Positions 1 through 8,263 of a stretch of 10,269 nt of DNA are shown here, piece after piece. Under the pieces are notes generated by a model. It was not told the DNA's origin. It did no database searches and saw nothing but the letters and a program-made list of their open reading frames with translations. Made by a program: the position numbers and the translations under genes. The DNA is taken from contig MU001509.1 in NCBI GenBank assembly GCA_010093485.1, positions 1,411,153 to 1,421,421 of the forward strand, given 5' to 3'. Each line of letters starts with the position of its first letter. Within the stretch, counting starts at the first letter, position 1. Source of the DNA: Karstenula rhodostoma CBS 690.94. Its lineage: Eukaryota > Ascomycota > Dothideomycetes > Pleosporales > Didymosphaeriaceae.

Positions 1-355
1 TAGAAATAGGGAATTTACTAGTAAGTAGTAAGAGCTAATTATAATAGTTCTTAAGAGTTAAAAGGAGCTAGACTTTATAGTAAAAGTAATTATAATTAAG
101 TTAAAGTAACCTATATAGTTAATAAATATAGAGTAGGTAGTGGCAGCTTTATAGAATATATAAGGAAGTAAACCATAAGCTATAAGCTATAGATAAAAGT
201 TAAGAATATTAGTAAGTATAGATAAGGAGAGTTAGTATTAAATAACTATTAGTTAGTATTATACTAATAATTAAAAAAGTATAAAAATATATAAAATAAG
301 TATTAAAGAAGAATAAAAAGCTCTTTCCTATTATAAGTATACTATATAGTCCTAT

Positions 356-379
356 TAGCCTAGATTAGAATCTAGGCTA
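356..379. repeat. perfect inverted repeat, 11-bp arms, 2-bp loop
   Basis: The arms TAGCCTAGATT and AATCTAGGCTA are exact reverse complements separated by AG. They survive in DNA where GC pairs are scarce, so both arms have kept, or symmetrically acquired, the same bases. It could be a chance dyad, a hairpin, or the remains of transposon ends. No terminator or operator function can be argued from the context. Confidence 0.6.
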
Positions 380-1088
380 TAATCCTACTTATACTAGTTA
401 GTATTAAGTAGTACTATTTAAAGTCTAATTAATTAGAAAATACTTATAGTAAATAAAAACTTATAGATACTATAGCCCTATAAGTAGCTAAATAAGAAAG
501 TCTATAAATATTAGCTTAGCTAAATAGTAGTAAAATAATAAAGTTAATAAAATCTATCTAATTAAAAAATATAAACTACCTAATTAAATTTATTTTACTA
601 GTATATAATATTTTTAGTAAGGTAGTTATATAAAGACCTATAATTTATTATATTATATAGCCTACTAGTATAGGCCTATATATATACTAAATAAAAAGTA
701 TAAGTAAAAGCTAGCTATAATTTTAATAGCTTAAATATAGGGTAAATATATTACTATCTATTAATATTATATAACTAAGGAGTTAAATCTAAGTCTATTA
801 ATATCTATTTATACCTAAATAGTCCTATCTAGTTCTATTAGATTCTAATAAATCTATAAAATATACTATTAGTAAAATTTAATACCTTTAAAATAAAAGT
901 ACTATTTAAAAGAAAATAATATTATAACTAGAGGTATTTTATACCTAGCTAAAGAGGTTATATAATAATAAGAAGTATATAGCTATAAATACTAATAAAA
1001 AGATTTAGTAGTAATTTATTTATTTAATACTATACCCTTTACCTACCTCTAAAGTTAAAGCTATATTATTTATACTAGAATTCTAATA

Positions 1089-1148
1089 TATATAATATCT
1101 CTAGATATTTCTTTATTACTAGGTAGTTATAATAGTAGTTTTATATTT
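1089..1148 (+). repeat. dispersed repeat copy A (putative 3' end of a poly(A)-tailed retroelement)
   Basis: These 60 bp match the reverse complement of 10051-10110 at 54 of 60 positions. Four of the six differences are transitions of the RIP type. The best core is the 26 bp at 1112-1137, identical in both copies. Copy A is followed by an A-rich stretch (A5, T, A5), and copy B by 20-21 A on its own strand, which fits the 3' end of a LINE- or SINE-like element. The element body would lie to the left in copy A. No reverse transcriptase motif was recognised there. Confidence 0.6.
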
Positions 1149-1236
1149 AAAAATAAAAATAGAATTAGATAAAAGAATACTAATATAGTGTTATTATTTT
1201 ATAAAACTATACCTTAATATAATATTAAATAAATTA

Positions 1237-1241
1237 ATAAC
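1237..1241. repeat. target-site duplication, left copy (ATAAC)
   Basis: ATAAC directly precedes the 5' LTR and is repeated exactly at 8470-8474, directly after the 3' LTR. A 5-bp duplication is the usual length for Ty1/Copia integration. It fixes the element borders independently of the LTR alignment. Confidence 0.9.
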
Positions 1242-1447
1242 TATTAAGAATATAAATAATACTTAGTAATATTAGGGTTTATAGAGCTCTAATTAGCTAT
1301 AATAAGGGGTACCTTAACCTAAGCACTAAACTAATTCAGGATAAGTATAGTATATAACTAGCCTTTCTAGTAATCTTTTCTTATAGAGTAATCTAATTAA
1401 TTCACTCCCTAAATAAAGAGATATTTAAGCTCCTTTTCTCTACTATA
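1242..1447 (+). repeat. 5' LTR (206 bp)
   Basis: It begins TATTAAGAAT and ends CTACTATA, which fit original TG...CA ends after G-to-A and C-to-T change. It aligns without gaps to 8264-8469 with seven differences, all transitions. This copy keeps three CA dinucleotides (1324, 1337, 1403) that read TA in the 3' copy. It would have carried promoter and polyadenylation signals, but I cannot point to a surviving TATA box in this TA-saturated sequence. Confidence 0.95.
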
Positions 1448-1448
1448 A

Positions 1449-1463
1449 TTATAAGTCTAGTAC
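1449..1463 (+). promoter_or_regulatory. primer-binding site, half-tRNA-iMet (copia) type
   Basis: TTATAAGTCTAGTAC starts one base after the 5' LTR. Copia primes minus-strand DNA synthesis with a 5' half of initiator tRNA-Met cut in the anticodon loop, so its site begins TTATG and continues as the complement of the anticodon stem. All 15 bases here match such a complement if G-to-A and C-to-T changes are allowed; the tRNA sequence compared is from memory. A site for the ordinary tRNA 3' end would begin TGG (TAG after RIP), which is not at the LTR edge. Confidence 0.6.
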
Positions 1464-1630
1464 TTAGAATATAGAATAATTCTCCCTATATACTTTACTA
1501 CTTAAATATACCCTTTTAGGTTCTTCTATTATACTAAAAGCCTTCTTTATTTAATAAAGCTATAAGTAATTTAACTATTTTAGTTATTTAGACCTAGCTT
1601 ATTAATTAAATAAGCTAGCCTTATTAGTTT

Positions 1631-2560
1631 ATAAGCTTATATTTCTAAGTAAACTCTAAAAGTATTTAGTCTAAAATTAATCTAGATAATCTAATAGTCC
1701 CTTTAATTAAGGATAATTACCCTATTTAACTAGTTATTTTAGAGGAACTATACTAACTAGTTACTTTAGATAACTTTAAAGATTATAAGTAGGAGCTTAA
1801 ATTATATAAGAAGGATAAAGAAAGCTATATTTTAAGAATTATAAAATATTATACTATAGTCTTTAACTAGTAGATATACTATTCTAAGCTATAAAATCTC
1901 TAGAACTAGGTTTATATTACTATTTCCTAAGATTTCCTTACTCTAGTAATAATTAATATAATTAAAGATAATAAATCTACTTTATAATATCTACTTTATA
2001 TACTAAAGAATAATCTAGTACCTACTAAAGGAGTAACTAAAAACCTTATTTAAGTATAGTATTATACTTATTTTAATAAAGTAAAGAGTAGATAGTAGAA
2101 CCTAAAGATCTAGTTTAAAGAATAGTAATTCTTATACTATAAAGTAATTATATACTTAGTTAAAGAAATTAAAGGAGTACTTATAACCTATAATTTCTTT
2201 AAAGCTTTAGGTAAGAAGATTACCTCTAAGTAGTTCTACTTAATTAAGTAATAAATCCTATTTAATAAGATACTTAGAAGGCCTATAATAATACTTTCTA
2301 AGATTAGAAAGGTATTTTTAATACTAATCTAGAAATAATTACTCTATCCTAATTATAAAAGGACTAGTATTTATATAATATTTAGTAGTTAGACTACTAA
2401 GTCTAGTAGGAAATTATCTAATAATATATAGAATAATAATTATTTTAACTACCCCTATAAGAATATCTAATATAAATAGTAACTAATTAAATACTAATAC
2501 TTATAAATAGCTATTACTAGTACTTTAATTAATAGATCCTAAGTATTTAACCTTTCTAAT
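1631..2560 (+). pseudogene. Gag region (capsid-like, with a doubtful zinc knuckle)
   Basis: Gag forms the virus-like particle and binds element RNA. The reading contains a Leu-Asp-Asn-Phe-Lys-Asp-Tyr-Lys stretch near 1763 followed by a helix-rich, Lys/Leu-rich segment, in keeping with the capsid-like Gag of Copia elements. Near 2441 the codons read Tyr-Phe-Asn-Tyr-Pro-Tyr-Lys-Asn. If the Tyr codons were TGT, TGC and CAT before mutation, this gives Cys-x2-Cys with a nearby His, the start of a CCHC knuckle. The second half of the motif cannot be recovered with confidence. The call rests mainly on position upstream of the protease in the same frame. Borders are approximate. Confidence 0.65.
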
Positions 2561-2779
2561 AAAGAGTAAAATAAGATCTTAAGCTATTTAAAGTTCCTAT
2601 AATAGTTAAAGCTATAGACTAAGATTAATAATACTAATTAGAAAATAAGTAATAAAAAGTAGTTTATTATTAACTACTCTAGTAGTATTATAGTAGCTCT
2701 TATTAATCTAATTAACCTTTTAAGTAAAGTCTCTAAGAATAGAATCTATAATATAATATAGAATTCTTACCTACTTTTT

Positions 2780-3190
2780 AAAAATATAATTCTAGATAGT
2801 ATAGTTACTATTTACCTTATTAATAATTAGAACCTTCTAGTTACTAGTTCTTTTAAGAAAGTAACTATAGAAGACTAAGTTAAAGTAGAAACTTAAACTC
2901 TACCTATCTTAGGAATAAGAAATTACCTAATTAAGAATATTTTTTATAGTAAGAATAGGAAATAATTAGAGAATCTACTACTTAAAGATATAAAGATAGT
3001 TAAGAACTTTTATATAAATATTATTTTAAAAGCTTAATTTAAGAAAGTTAGTATTTAGTATCTTAGCTTAGATAATATTCTAAGGATTAGAATAATTAAA
3101 TAAAGTATTATAATAGTAGACCTATAATATAAGTATAACTTTACTTTTTTTAAATATAAGCCTATATACTCTTATTTTACTATTATAAAT
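2780..3190 (+). pseudogene. aspartic protease and GAG-pre-integrase segment
   Basis: The codons at 2789-2806 read Ile-Leu-Asp-Ser-Ile-Val. The Copia retropepsin signature is Leu-Asp-Ser-Gly-Ala/Cys-Thr, and Gly (GGA/GGG) to Ile is not a single RIP step, so that position is diverged or read through several changes. The following Thr-Ile-Tyr-Leu-Ile-Asn-Asn fits the usual Thr-x-His-x-x-Asn-Asp/Asn continuation, with CAT now TAT. About 65-90 codons later come Leu-Lys-Asp-Ile-Lys and Phe-Tyr-Ile-Asn-Ile-Ile, matching the spacer of the Val-Pro-Gly-x-x-x-Asn-Leu-Ile-Ser kind before integrase. The protease would release the mature Gag and Pol proteins. Borders are approximate. Confidence 0.7.
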
Positions 3191-3424
3191 ATAATTTAAC
3201 TATCTAAGCTATTAAGAGAGAATATCTCCTACTTAAATAGTAAAAAACTATAGTATAAGTAATTAGAATACTTTAGGAAAAAGGCTTTATAAGCTCTAGT
3301 TTCTAGTATATATAGTATATCTATTAAAGGAATATAATAATAAAAATATAAGTATTATATAGTTATATATATAAGTAAGGTAATTTTATAATAACTATAT
3401 AAGTATTTACTATATCTATTCTAC

Positions 3425-4225
3425 TATATTATATAGGACCTATTTAATATAGAGTAAGGGTAAATACTTAAATTCTAGATTCTTATAATAAAAAAAGAAT
3501 TTAGCGGGAAGTTCTATAATTTTAATCTATAAAGGAAGACGCTTTTAGAGATTCTATAATTAATAAAATACCTATTAATCTTTATAAAGAATAAGTACTA
3601 GCTCTAAATTATATAAATCTAGTAGGATAATAATATAATAATACTTCTATAGTAAGGGATATTATAATATAAGGAATAAGTAATTAAAAAAAGAATTATA
3701 ATTAACTCTTTACTACCTTATATATATAAAACTAATAGTTTAGTAGAGTAAGCTAGAAAAGAGCTAATTAAATAAATAATAAAAATAAGGTCTAGTATAA
3801 ATCTACTAATAAAGCTATAACTAGAGATTATAAATATAGTAGTCTAGCTATATAATATAAGCCTAAGTATAGTATATAACTTCTAATTACTAAATAAAAT
3901 ATTAGATAGCTAGTTCTAATAGTACTTTTAGTACTATAAGCTAGTAATTATATAATATATAATAGTAGATCTCTATTTAGACTAGAGTAGAATTTATACC
4001 TATAAATACTAAGTATATCCTCTAATAAAGGATCGCGAAGCTAGGTATAATAGAAAGGGATTTAAAATAAATCTAAAAGCTTATATTAGATATTTAGTAA
4101 GCTATTAAACTTCTAATATCTATAGAATATAAGTTCCTATACTTAATTAAGTAATTATAACTAGGAATATTATATTTAATAAGATAATCTTCTACTAAAA
4201 AGTATATAAAGTTAAGCTCTTAAAA
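3425..4225 (+). pseudogene. Copia integrase core (RVE) and C-terminal part
   Basis: Integrase inserts the element DNA into the host chromosome. The first catalytic Asp is in stop-Asp-Leu (former Trp-Asp-Leu) at 3434-3442, followed by Lys-Lys-Glu-Phe-Ser-Gly-Lys-Phe at about 3491-3514. The second lies in Asp-Asn at 3626-3631. The Glu is at 3746-3748 within Asn-Ser-Leu-Val-Glu, matching the Gln-Asn-Gly-x-x-Glu-Arg region. Downstream the frame reads Ser-Arg-Ile-Tyr-Thr-Tyr-Lys-Tyr, then Lys-Asp-Arg-Glu-Ala-Arg (CGC codon kept at 4034) and Tyr-Leu-Val-Ser-Tyr, typical of the Copia segment ending in Gly-Tyr-x-x-x-Asn-x-x-Arg-Ile-Trp. The spacing of 40 codons between second Asp and Glu is a little longer than the classical 35-residue interval. 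The three acidic codons survive even though the frame is broken. Confidence 0.88.
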
Positions 4226-5139
4226 GTAGAAGCTCTAAGAATTATAGAAAGTATTTATAAGGATAAAATTAATAATCTAAAAGATATATTTAATATAATT
4301 AATTTTATTTTTAGCTTAAATAAGTATATAAGTACTATAAGAATTAAGGATACTAAGTAATTACTTAGAAGTAAAGGATTAGAGTAGATAGATTCTAAGG
4401 ATAGCTAGTTAAAGAATTAAAAAGTAATAATACTAACTACTATATAAGCTATAGGTATAGCTAGCTAGTAGCTAGGAATTTATATAGACTAAGATTTAAG
4501 TATAAGACTTATAACCCTAAATATAATACTATAGCTAAATATTATAGAGACTAATTAATATAATTATAAGGATACTAGAAGCTACTAGAATTAGAATTTA
4601 ACTAAAAGAGCTAGTAAACTAGAGCCTTAGAATAATACTTTCCTAAAGTAGAAGCTTTAAAACCCTACTACTACCTCTTAACCTAGTATAACTAACTCTA
4701 TACTACTAGATAAAATAAGAAATCTATTAGTAAGCTAAAAGTAATAATATATCTTCCCTATAGTAAGTAGGGTAAGTAGATAACTTTAAAAAGAGGTATC
4801 TAAAATTAACTAACTAATAAATAAGTATTTACTAGTTTAAAAGTTAAGATAATAAAATATAAATTATAATAATTAGTTAAAAAATAGATTAAATTTTAAT
4901 ATATATATACTAATAGTAGATTTATCTTTAAAAGATAGTTTCTAAATTAACTTTATATATATATTTATACTAGGAGTAAATAAAACCTAGGATAAGTATA
5001 AAAGCTATAAGATACTAAATATAATAGTTATAGTAGCTATATTTAAAAAACTAAAACTAGTAATATTATTAGCTTATCTATATAGAGATAAGCTACTACT
5101 AGAATTAATACTTTAAAAATATCTACTTTCCTATCCTCT

Positions 5140-5830
5140 AGGAAAGCTATTTAAGTAGGCTATAATTAAAGAAATTACTATTCTATAGTAGAAAGGAACT
5201 TAAATAAAACTACCCTAATTATAAGTAATAAAATATCTATTCCTATTAAAATAGGTATTTATATATAAGTTTAATTAGGATAGTTAGTTTAAAAATTATA
5301 AAGTTTATATTATAGTTAAAGGAGACTTTTAACTAAAGAATATCCTATACTTAACCTATACTACTATACTTATAGTAAGGTTATTCTAAGTAGTAATAGT
5401 AATTACTATAAAGTTTAACTTTAAGATTAAATAATATAATATTATAGAAGTATTTCTAAATACTATAATTATAATAGATAATCCTATAATCTATAAACTT
5501 CTAGATAGGTTTAAAATACTAGAAATATATATAAGATTAAATTAAGCTCTCTATAGTTTAAGAGACTTACTACTTCTTTAATATAAAAAGTTTTCCTGCT
5601 TACTTAAAGCTAAAGGGCTTAAAGCTTTAAAAGAAGAGTCTTATTTATTCCTTTCTAGAGATTAGAAAATTCTAGTACTATTCTATATAGATAATATACT
5701 ACTTCTATATTATAATAACTATAAAGAGTAAGCTTAAATACTATAAAATAAGGTTATAAATAAATATAAAATTAAAAATAAGGGACTAATTAAGTAGTTT
5801 CTTAGAATATAAGTAATTAGAGATTAAGAT
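5140..5830 (+). pseudogene. Copia reverse transcriptase (RVT_2), catalytic Asp lost
   Basis: The enzyme copies element RNA to DNA. The segment opens with a Leu-Phe-Lys-stop-Ala-Ile-Ile-Lys-Glu-Ile stretch, followed by Val-Phe-Ile-Tyr-Lys-Phe and Val-Lys-Gly-Asp-Phe at about 5316-5330 (family form Val-Val-Arg-Gly). At 5432-5461 it reads stop-Tyr-Asn-Ile-Ile-Glu-Val-Phe-Leu-Asn, the Gln-x-Asp-Val-x-x-Ala-Phe-Leu-Asn motif with Asp changed to Asn. At 5552-5571 is Ala-Leu-Tyr-Ser-Leu-Arg, the Ala-Leu-Tyr-Gly-Leu motif. The Tyr-Val-Asp-Asp box at 5684-5695 now reads Tyr-Ile-Asp-Asn. Both Asp-to-Asn changes are G-to-A. The stretch 5582-5659 is free of stops and keeps the only TG in the interior (5597), in a Cys codon. 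The protein would have been inactive even without the stop codons. Confidence 0.95.
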
Positions 5831-6164
5831 AATTAGATAATTATACTTATATATAATATATATATTAATAAGATTATAAAAAGATTTAAGCTTTATAAAG
5901 CTAGTAGTTTCCTATCTACTCCTCTCTTAATTAATAAGCTTAAAAAGAGTAAAGGTAAAGTATTACTATAGTAAATTAAGAGTTATTAAGAAAAGGTTAG
6001 ATTAGTATTATATATAGTAATTATACTATAACTAGATATTATATTTACTATATTAAAACTATCCTTCTTCCTTACTAATCTAAGTATAAAGTATAAAGTA
6101 GTAATTAATTAAGTAATTCTATACCTCTATAGGACGCGCTAAAAAGTAATTTAGTTTAGTAGAT

Positions 6165-6685
6165 ATAATAGTCTAGATCTATTTATCTATAGAAATATAT
6201 CTTTTATAGATAATTTACTAATAAGATAATTATCTTATAAGTATATTATTTTATTATTTAATAGTACTATTCTATAAAAGGTAGCTTACTAAAGTATAAT
6301 TATAACTTTAACTATAAAAGTAGAGCTTCTTATTTTAAAATATATTAGTAAAGAAATAATAGCTTTAAAGTACTTCTTTATTAAACTTATACTAGACTTA
6401 GGATTACTCTAGTAAATCTACTATAATAACTAGTAGATAATTAGACTAGTAATTAAAAAAAATAAAAGGATTATTATATACCTTTACTATATTAATATCT
6501 AGAATATATAGTTATAATAAGAGTATATAAAGGGATTATTTAAAGTTTTATATTTTAAAATAAGTAAAATATCTATAGATAGTTTAATAAAAGCGCTATT
6601 AAAGTAGTAGTTTACTAGATTTATATAACTACTTAATCTTTAAAACGTAAGTTTTATAATTATAGATATAGAAGAAGTAAAGTAA
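6165..6685 (+). pseudogene. Copia RNase H domain and Pol C terminus
   Basis: RNase H removes the RNA strand during reverse transcription. The frame reads Leu-Phe-Ile-Tyr-Arg-Asn-Ile-Ser-Phe at about 6179-6205, the Gly-Asp-Ala-Ser-Phe/Trp motif with Gly-Asp turned into Arg-Asn. Later come a Lys-Glu-Ile-Ile-Ala-Leu-Lys-Tyr segment (6350-6373; family Ala-Glu-Tyr/Phe-x-Ala), Tyr-Tyr-Asn-Asn-stop-stop at 6419-6436 (family Cys-Asp-Asn-x-x) and Leu-Ile-Lys-Ala-Leu-Leu-Lys at about 6581-6604 (family Leu-Thr-Lys-Ala-Leu-Pro). That last motif marks the normal end of Copia Pol, and the frame closes about 27 codons later. Catalytic Asp-to-Asn changes again fit G-to-A mutation. Confidence 0.88.
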
Positions 6686-6755
6686 GTAGAAATTTATTAG
6701 ATTTAATTATAAAAAGTACTTTTTAACTAAAGAATAAAAGAAAAATAAAAAAAAA

Positions 6756-7922
6756 ATAAAAGAAATCTATTTTACTTAAATATATTAAGTATCTAATTAA
6801 AGAGTTTATAAAGCTAAGTATACTACTATATTTTTAATATATTAAAGTATCTAAAATATCTATATCTAAAACTACTCTAACTATAAATAGAAGATTCCTT
6901 AGTTTTAAAAAACCTATTATAATTATATAGATATTTCTTAAGGTAATTAAAATTAGATTACTACTAATTAATACTATAATAACTAATACTTAGGCCTACC
7001 TTATAGAGTTATTATAAAGTATAGTACTTATAAAGAGTAGGTATATTATATTTAGAAGTATATATAGCCTCCTATAAGCCTACCTTCTAGCTATCTATAG
7101 AGTAAATTTACTAAAAGGTAAGTAAAATAGGAATAGAAGTAATAGAAATAAGGATAGAAATAAAAAGAGTAGGGATAAAAGTAAGAATAAAAGTAAATAG
7201 AGATAAAATAAAAATAGGTAGAGTAGAAATAAAAATAGAGAAAGTAGAAAAAAAGCTAGTTATTAAATAGAAGTTCTATAAAGGTATAAAAAGGGTCTTT
7301 TAATCTTTATTTTAATTCTTTAGTATAGCTTAAATATACTACTATAAATAATTAACCTTATAAGCCTATATATAGTTAGTAAAAATCTAAGTAATAAAAA
7401 AAATAAGGAAAGCTTATACTAGAGTTTAAATTATTATAGAATAGGATAAAGTATATTATATATATAGCTAAGAATAATAGACTATAATAATTAGTAAAGC
7501 TTAACTAAATAAGTAGAGAATCTAGCTTATATTAATTTATATAAGTATATATAATAATAAAAGTAGTACCTAGTTTACTAGTTTATAATATTATAGTAGA
7601 GGCTATCTAATTTACTATTTAAGATACTTATTAAGTAGCTAAAATAGCTTATTAGCTAAATAGCCCTAATATACTCTTCTTCTATAACTAGGGGAGTATA
7701 TAATATTATTAAAGGAGCTTAGCTAAGAGTATAGGAAGTAGACTAAATAAGAGGGTAACTAGATTAATAAGTTATTTAAAGAGTTATAGTAAATTTTTTA
7801 GTAGTAACTACTTATTTAGCTTTAAGTCTCTCTTCTTATTTATATACTTTAGTAACGCGAGCTTTAGTAATATTATTAGCTATTTAAAAGATATAAATAG
7901 AGTATTAAAAAGTAAAAGGTAA
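6756..7922 (+). pseudogene. putative accessory ORF downstream of pol, unknown function
   Basis: I do not recognise a product. A register different from pol can be followed from ATA at 6756 (possible former ATG, after an A-rich tract) to TAA at 7920-7922, about 388 codons. Its stops are all TAA or TAG. Between 7116 and 7256 these alternate with Lys and Glu codons, so the original was probably a Gln/Lys/Glu-rich low-complexity or coiled segment. From 7713 to 7919 the frame has no stop for 69 codons, which stands out where stops usually come every few codons. It encodes a Ser/Phe/Leu/Lys-rich stretch with an aromatic run (Phe-Leu-Phe-Ile-Tyr-Phe). Most fungal Copia elements have their LTR soon after RNase H, so extra coding DNA here would be unusual. 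Alternatives are a transduced host fragment, a nested older insertion, or chance openness of one frame. Confidence 0.35.
7116..7256 (+). repeat. purine-rich low-complexity tract (degenerate short repeat)
   Basis: About 140 bp are almost entirely A and G plus T in TAG/TAA steps, built on variants of a 6-12 bp unit such as GATAGAAATAAA. In the register of the downstream ORF each T-containing triplet is TAG or TAA, consistent with former CAG and CAA Gln codons among AAA, AAG, GAA and GAG. The opposite strand shows no recognisable feature. Confidence 0.7.
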
Positions 7923-7934
7923 AAATATACTATA

Positions 7935-8000
7935 AGATAGGATAATAGGAATAAAAAAAAGAAGTTTAAAAGGTATAAAAGATACCTTTTTATCCTATCT
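7935..8000. repeat. nested inverted repeat (two stacked arms)
   Basis: AGATAGGATA (7935-7944) is complementary to TATCCTATCT (7991-8000). Inside it AAAAGGTAT (7968-7976) is complementary to ATACCTTTT (7982-7990) with a 5-base loop. The 3' arms are adjacent; the 5' arms are separated by 23 bases that would bulge. It lies just after the accessory frame ends and about 250 bp before the polypurine tract, so an RNA hairpin in the element's 3' untranslated region is conceivable. Chance pairing in AT-rich DNA is less likely for 19 pairs that include GC pairs, but function is not shown. Confidence 0.5.
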
Positions 8001-8250
8001 ACCTCTACTAATTTATACTATATAATAATTACTTACCTTATTTACTATTACTTACTATACCTAGTTATAAGGCTACTACTATTTATAAGTACTATACTAA
8101 GTATTAGGAGACTCTTACTCTAGCTAATTAGTATTATAATACTAATAATAGTATAATATAAGTAGGAAATTATAGTCTAAACTATATATTTCTAAGGGAA
8201 GCTAATCTAAATAATTAAATTCTACTAGTAGATAAATAATAAGTACTATT

Positions 8251-8263
8251 TACCTAGGGGGTA
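8251..8263 (+). promoter_or_regulatory. polypurine tract (plus-strand primer site)
   Basis: TACCTAGGGGGTA directly precedes the 3' LTR start. The AGGGGG run is an RNase H-resistant purine stretch of the kind that primes plus-strand synthesis at the LTR border. Its position, matched with the 8264 border set by LTR alignment and target duplication, supports the call. Confidence 0.75.

Larger units (their letters stand above)
1..1236. other. left flank: decayed AT-rich sequence, no recognisable gene
   Basis: This stretch is almost free of CA, TG and CG and is rich in TA, like the rest of the window. Every forward frame is broken by TAA and TAG, the codons that RIP makes from CAA, CAG and TGG. 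The + strand frame beginning at position 1 can be read from about 360 to 1090 as a plausible Gln-interrupted protein, but another frame reads about as well, so I assign no product. Three TG/CA survivors lie at 141-145 and 174-175, and one TG at 1189. Two structured items inside it, an inverted repeat and a dispersed-repeat copy, are listed separately. The Copia element downstream inserted into this DNA. Confidence 0.6.
1631..6685 (+). pseudogene. Copia Gag-Pol polyprotein, RIP-inactivated, single frame of about 1,685 codons
   Basis: One register (the one containing codon 1682-1684) reads through Gag, aspartic protease, integrase, reverse transcriptase and RNase H with no frameshift I could detect. 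It is broken by many TAA and TAG codons, as expected where CAA, CAG and TGG were hit; no TGA occurs because TG is nearly absent. Catalytic Asp codons GAT/GAC are often AAT/AAC, giving Asn. The start is uncertain: ATA at 1631 (then Ser-Leu-Tyr-Phe) is a plausible former ATG, and an in-frame ATA at 1562 is an alternative. I placed the end at TAA 6683-6685, shortly after the RNase H tail; that codon may itself be a mutated Gln. In life the polyprotein would be cut by its own protease inside cytoplasmic virus-like particles. The five domain entries below give the evidence piece by piece. Confidence 0.92.

Noticed and set aside
669..680. 12-bp palindrome TATAGGCCTATA as a regulatory site
   Set aside because: Short, isolated, and in a non-coding decayed region; nothing supports a function.
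360..1090. A coding region in the left flank
   Set aside because: One frame reads as a Gln-interrupted protein, but a second frame reads about as well and no motif is recognised.
1631..6685. Reassigned genetic code in which TAA and TAG encode Gln, as in some ciliates
   Set aside because: Gln-like reading does restore much of the frame, but Trp positions are also TAG (for example before the integrase Asp-Leu), and catalytic Asp codons are Asn and Gly codons Arg/Ser. Only mutation accounts for all three.
7713..7919. An intact small gene of 69 codons
   Set aside because: There is no ATG start, no independent promoter evidence, and it continues the register of a frame broken upstream by many stops. 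It is better read as the tail of a decayed ORF.
8129..8144. 16-bp perfect palindrome TAGTATTATAATACTA as an operator or origin
   Set aside because: It is made only of TA-rich steps that are abundant here, so a chance dyad is likely, and no gene nearby would use it.
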